Shown: in pieces, positions 60,968 through 62,277 of the stretch
How positions within the stretch are numbered: position 1 is the stretch's first letter
How the letters are laid out: every line of letters begins with the position of its first letter
Assembly (NCBI GenBank): GCA_964598425.1
Contig: CAZRBV010000015.1
Span: 1 to 62,277, forward strand
Length of the DNA: 62,277 bases
From: UBA12567 sp964598425
GTDB lineage: Bacteria > Planctomycetota > Phycisphaerae > Phycisphaerales > SM1A02
Reading direction: 5' to 3'
Notes under the pieces: generated by a model
Seen by the model: only the letters and a program-made list of their open reading frames with translations
Told to the model about the DNA's origin: nothing
Database searches by the model: none
Position numbers and translations under genes: made by a program

Positions 60968-61846
60968 ATGGCACAGCTCCGCGAAATCAAGAATCGGATC
61001 GGCGCGGTCAAGACGATCGGCCGAATCACCAAGACGATGCAAATGATTGCGACGGCGAAATTCACCGCCGCCGGGCAGCGTGCCGAGCAGTCGCGCCCCT
61101 ATGCCAAGATGATCAACGAGATGGTTCGGCAGGTCGCTTCGAACGCCGAAGACTATGAATCACCGCTGATCGACGGCCCCGCAGACAAGACTGGCAAAGA
61201 CCTGGTTCTTGTGATCTGTTCAGATCGTGGCCTCTGCGGCGCGTACAACGCCAATGTGCTGCGGACTGCCAATAAGCATCGTCAAAGTGAGATTGCGCAC
61301 ACTGATGTGGTGGTCGAGACGGCTGGCAAGAAGGCTGCCGCGTACTTCCGATTTCAGGGAGTCGAGGTATCCAAGTCCTACACCACAGGTGACGCTCCGA
61401 AGTACGAAGATGTCGAAGCCATCGCGCAGTCCTATCTGGACCGCTATGCGGCGGGTGAGTTTGACTCGATCAAAGTTGTCTCGATGCGATATCAGAGTGT
61501 GTCACGACAGACCGCCGAGGTCACCCAATTGCTTCCACTGTCGCAGCCGGAGTCTGACGAGAGTGAGCCGCAGCAGGGTCCTGCCGCGGTGTATGAATTC
61601 ACGCCGGGTGCCGCTGAGTTGCTCGACACACTGTTGCCGACAACGGTGAAGACCTTGCTCTTCCAACTCTTCATGGAGGCTGCGGTGAGTGAGCACGTCA
61701 TGCGGATGATCGCGATGAAGGCTGCAACCGATAACGCCAAGGAGTTCGGTCGCACCTTGAGCCGCCAATTCAACCGAGCGCGACAGGGCATGATCACGAC
61801 CGAGCTCACCGAGATCGTCTCAGGCGTCGCCGCCCTCGAGGGCTGA
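60968..61846 (+). CDS. atpG: ATP synthase F1 gamma subunit
   Basis: Central rotor of the F1 sector. 292 residues. The N-terminus MAQLREIKNRIGAVKTIGRITKTMQMIATAKF is the conserved first helix; VICSDRGLCGAYNANVLR follows. The C-terminal helix shows SEHVMRMIAMKAATDNAKEF and NRARQGMITTELTEIVSGVAAL. An insert of about 18 polar residues (around 195-215) is present. No atpA lies upstream; the preceding genes are thiE and phnP-like. atpD is not within the 431 bases that follow. Confidence 0.95.
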   Translation: MAQLREIKNRIGAVKTIGRITKTMQMIATAKFTAAGQRAEQSRPYAKMINEMVRQVASNAEDYESPLIDGPADKTGKDLVLVICSDRGLCGAYNANVLRTANKHRQSEIAHTDVVVETAGKKAAAYFRFQGVEVSKSYTTGDAPKYEDVEAIAQSYLDRYAAGEFDSIKVVSMRYQSVSRQTAEVTQLLPLSQPESDESEPQQGPAAVYEFTPGAAELLDTLLPTTVKTLLFQLFMEAAVSEHVMRMIAMKAATDNAKEFGRTLSRQFNRARQGMITTELTEIVSGVAALEG

Positions 61847-61853
61847 GCCCCAC

Positions 61854-61951
61854 TGACCGCCGGTCACTTTATCTGCTTGTCAATCAACGACTTGTGAAAT
61901 CACGTTTTTGCAAATCGTTGCTATGCAACGAGATAAGGCGCCCCAGGGTTG
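61854..61951. repeat. Terminal-inverted-repeat element, copy A (right arm decayed)
   Basis: The left arm TGACCGCCGGTCACTTTATCT (61854-61874) is almost identical to that of copy B. The interior is 56 bases, then AGATAA starts the right arm, but the sequence after it (GGCGCC...) no longer matches. The right boundary at 61951 is inferred from copy B. A sub-hairpin TCGTTG/CAACGA sits just before the right arm. Confidence 0.7.
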
Positions 61952-62033
61952 TTTCTGCATTCTGGGCCGCTCAGCGGGGGTTCCAACTTGCCACCCACGA
62001 TTTCAGCCCGCCAATCCACGTTTGAGCCTCAGC

Positions 62034-62130
62034 GACCGCCGGTCACTTTATCTGCTTGGCAATCAGCAGTTTGCGCAAGTGGGACTTCTGTATGTCGTTG
62101 TTTCGTAACGAGATAAAGTGACCGGCGGTC
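62034..62130. repeat. Terminal-inverted-repeat element, copy B (intact)
   Basis: The left arm GACCGCCGGTCACTTTATCT (62034-62053) and the right arm AGATAAAGTGACCGGCGGTC (62111-62130) are perfect reverse complements over 20 bases, enclosing 57 bases. Each arm itself contains the palindrome GACCG-C-CGGTC. It has the look of a non-coding mobile element (MITE-like) or a large bidirectional hairpin after atpG. It lies 180 bases from copy A in the same orientation. Confidence 0.85.
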
Positions 62131-62277
62131 AGGGGGGCTCCCCTGATGGTGCTGTAGCTCGTGATGCACGAGAGCGTCCGATGCACCCTCTTCATCTGGA
62201 TGCGGAAGAAACTCCATCTGATCCGCCGAACTGCACCGAGCGGCACGGTTGTGAACTACGGACCCCGAACAGCGTTT

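Larger units (their letters stand above)
61847..62277. other. Repeat-rich gap after atpG, to the window end
   Basis: No convincing gene. It holds two copies of a roughly 97-base element with terminal inverted repeats, a CCCAG/CTGGG hairpin between them (about 61942-61967), and GGGGGG-CTCCCC after the second copy. The last about 140 bases have a possible minus-strand reading frame that enters the window from the right, but it has no recognisable domain. Confidence 0.55.

Noticed and set aside
62029..62277. Small minus-strand gene at the right edge
   Set aside because: The open frame runs into the terminal-inverted-repeat element and has no domain or clear ribosome site.

Overview
This window is 62 kb of dense, single-copy chromosomal DNA from a diderm bacterium with an estimated mid-to-high GC content. 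I read it as a planctomycete-like genome, probably Phycisphaerae-like; this is inference. The reasons are an ECF-type sigma factor directly followed by a transmembrane Ser/Thr kinase, a protein with tandem RNA polymerase alpha-CTDs but no alpha NTD, many lipoproteins and PEGA/TPR-type envelope proteins of unknown role, and LptB plus outer-membrane efflux parts that imply an outer membrane. There is no rRNA operon, prophage, CRISPR array or intact IS element. One tRNA gene (Ala, UGC) is present.

Layout. 1-4.8 kb (minus): ECF sigma factor, membrane Ser/Thr kinase, PrpB-type lyase and a (2-methyl)citrate synthase that runs off the left edge; a coiled-coil envelope protein diverges at 5.05 kb. 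6.0-8.2 kb (minus): alpha-CTD/TPR protein and a SpoIID-like lipoprotein. 8.3-13.3 kb: ChaN lipoprotein, TsaC/Sua5, a secreted protein, tRNA-Ala, a 55-residue membrane protein, RsmJ and a Dabb lipoprotein. 13.3-18.0 kb (mostly plus): a methyltransferase, a polyprenyl diphosphate synthase, an RNase Z-like hydrolase and DnaA. 18.0-18.3 kb is an unusually long gap rich in inverted repeats. 18.3-28.2 kb: TrpD, Lgt, HolB, ComEC, a sugar-dehydrogenase-like protein, a VKOR-DsbA-DsbA fusion and ArgS. 28.2-37.2 kb: B12-domain/MeaB fusion, APC-UspA-UspA transporter, MmgE/PrpD protein, fructose bisphosphatase, thiolase and a membrane Fe-S protein. 37.3-44.8 kb: Fcy1-like cytosine deaminase, UbiX, an adaptor and outer-membrane efflux factor, then an overlapping DNA methyltransferase-phosphatase-TsaB operon. 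45-50 kb: a pseudo-receiver/GAF protein and DnaE. 50-57 kb (minus): a run of poorly known envelope proteins around LptB. 57-61.8 kb: LMW phosphatase, PepA, ThiD2-ThiE, a PhnP-like hydrolase and AtpG. The right end carries two copies of a roughly 97-bp element, one with perfect 20-bp terminal inverted repeats.

How the genes fit together. PrpC-like, PrpB and MmgE/PrpD proteins together could form a 2-methylcitrate cycle, and the B12-MeaB fusion points to methylmalonyl-CoA mutase chemistry, so propionyl-CoA handling recurs in separate loci. TsaB and TsaC both serve tRNA t6A synthesis. DnaA, DnaE and HolB are replication proteins. Lgt fits the many lipobox proteins. Gene packing is tight: of ten convergent pairs, four overlap or abut and most others lie within about 31 nt. 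The 320-nt DnaA-TrpD gap stands out against this.

No single locus is clearly a new defence or biosynthetic system. The best leads for undescribed biology are the alpha-CTD/TPR protein, the B12-MeaB protein without a mutase, the VKOR fusion with one cysteine-free DsbA domain, the inverted repeats downstream of dnaA, the terminal-inverted-repeat elements, and the sigma factor-kinase-PrpB gene coupling.
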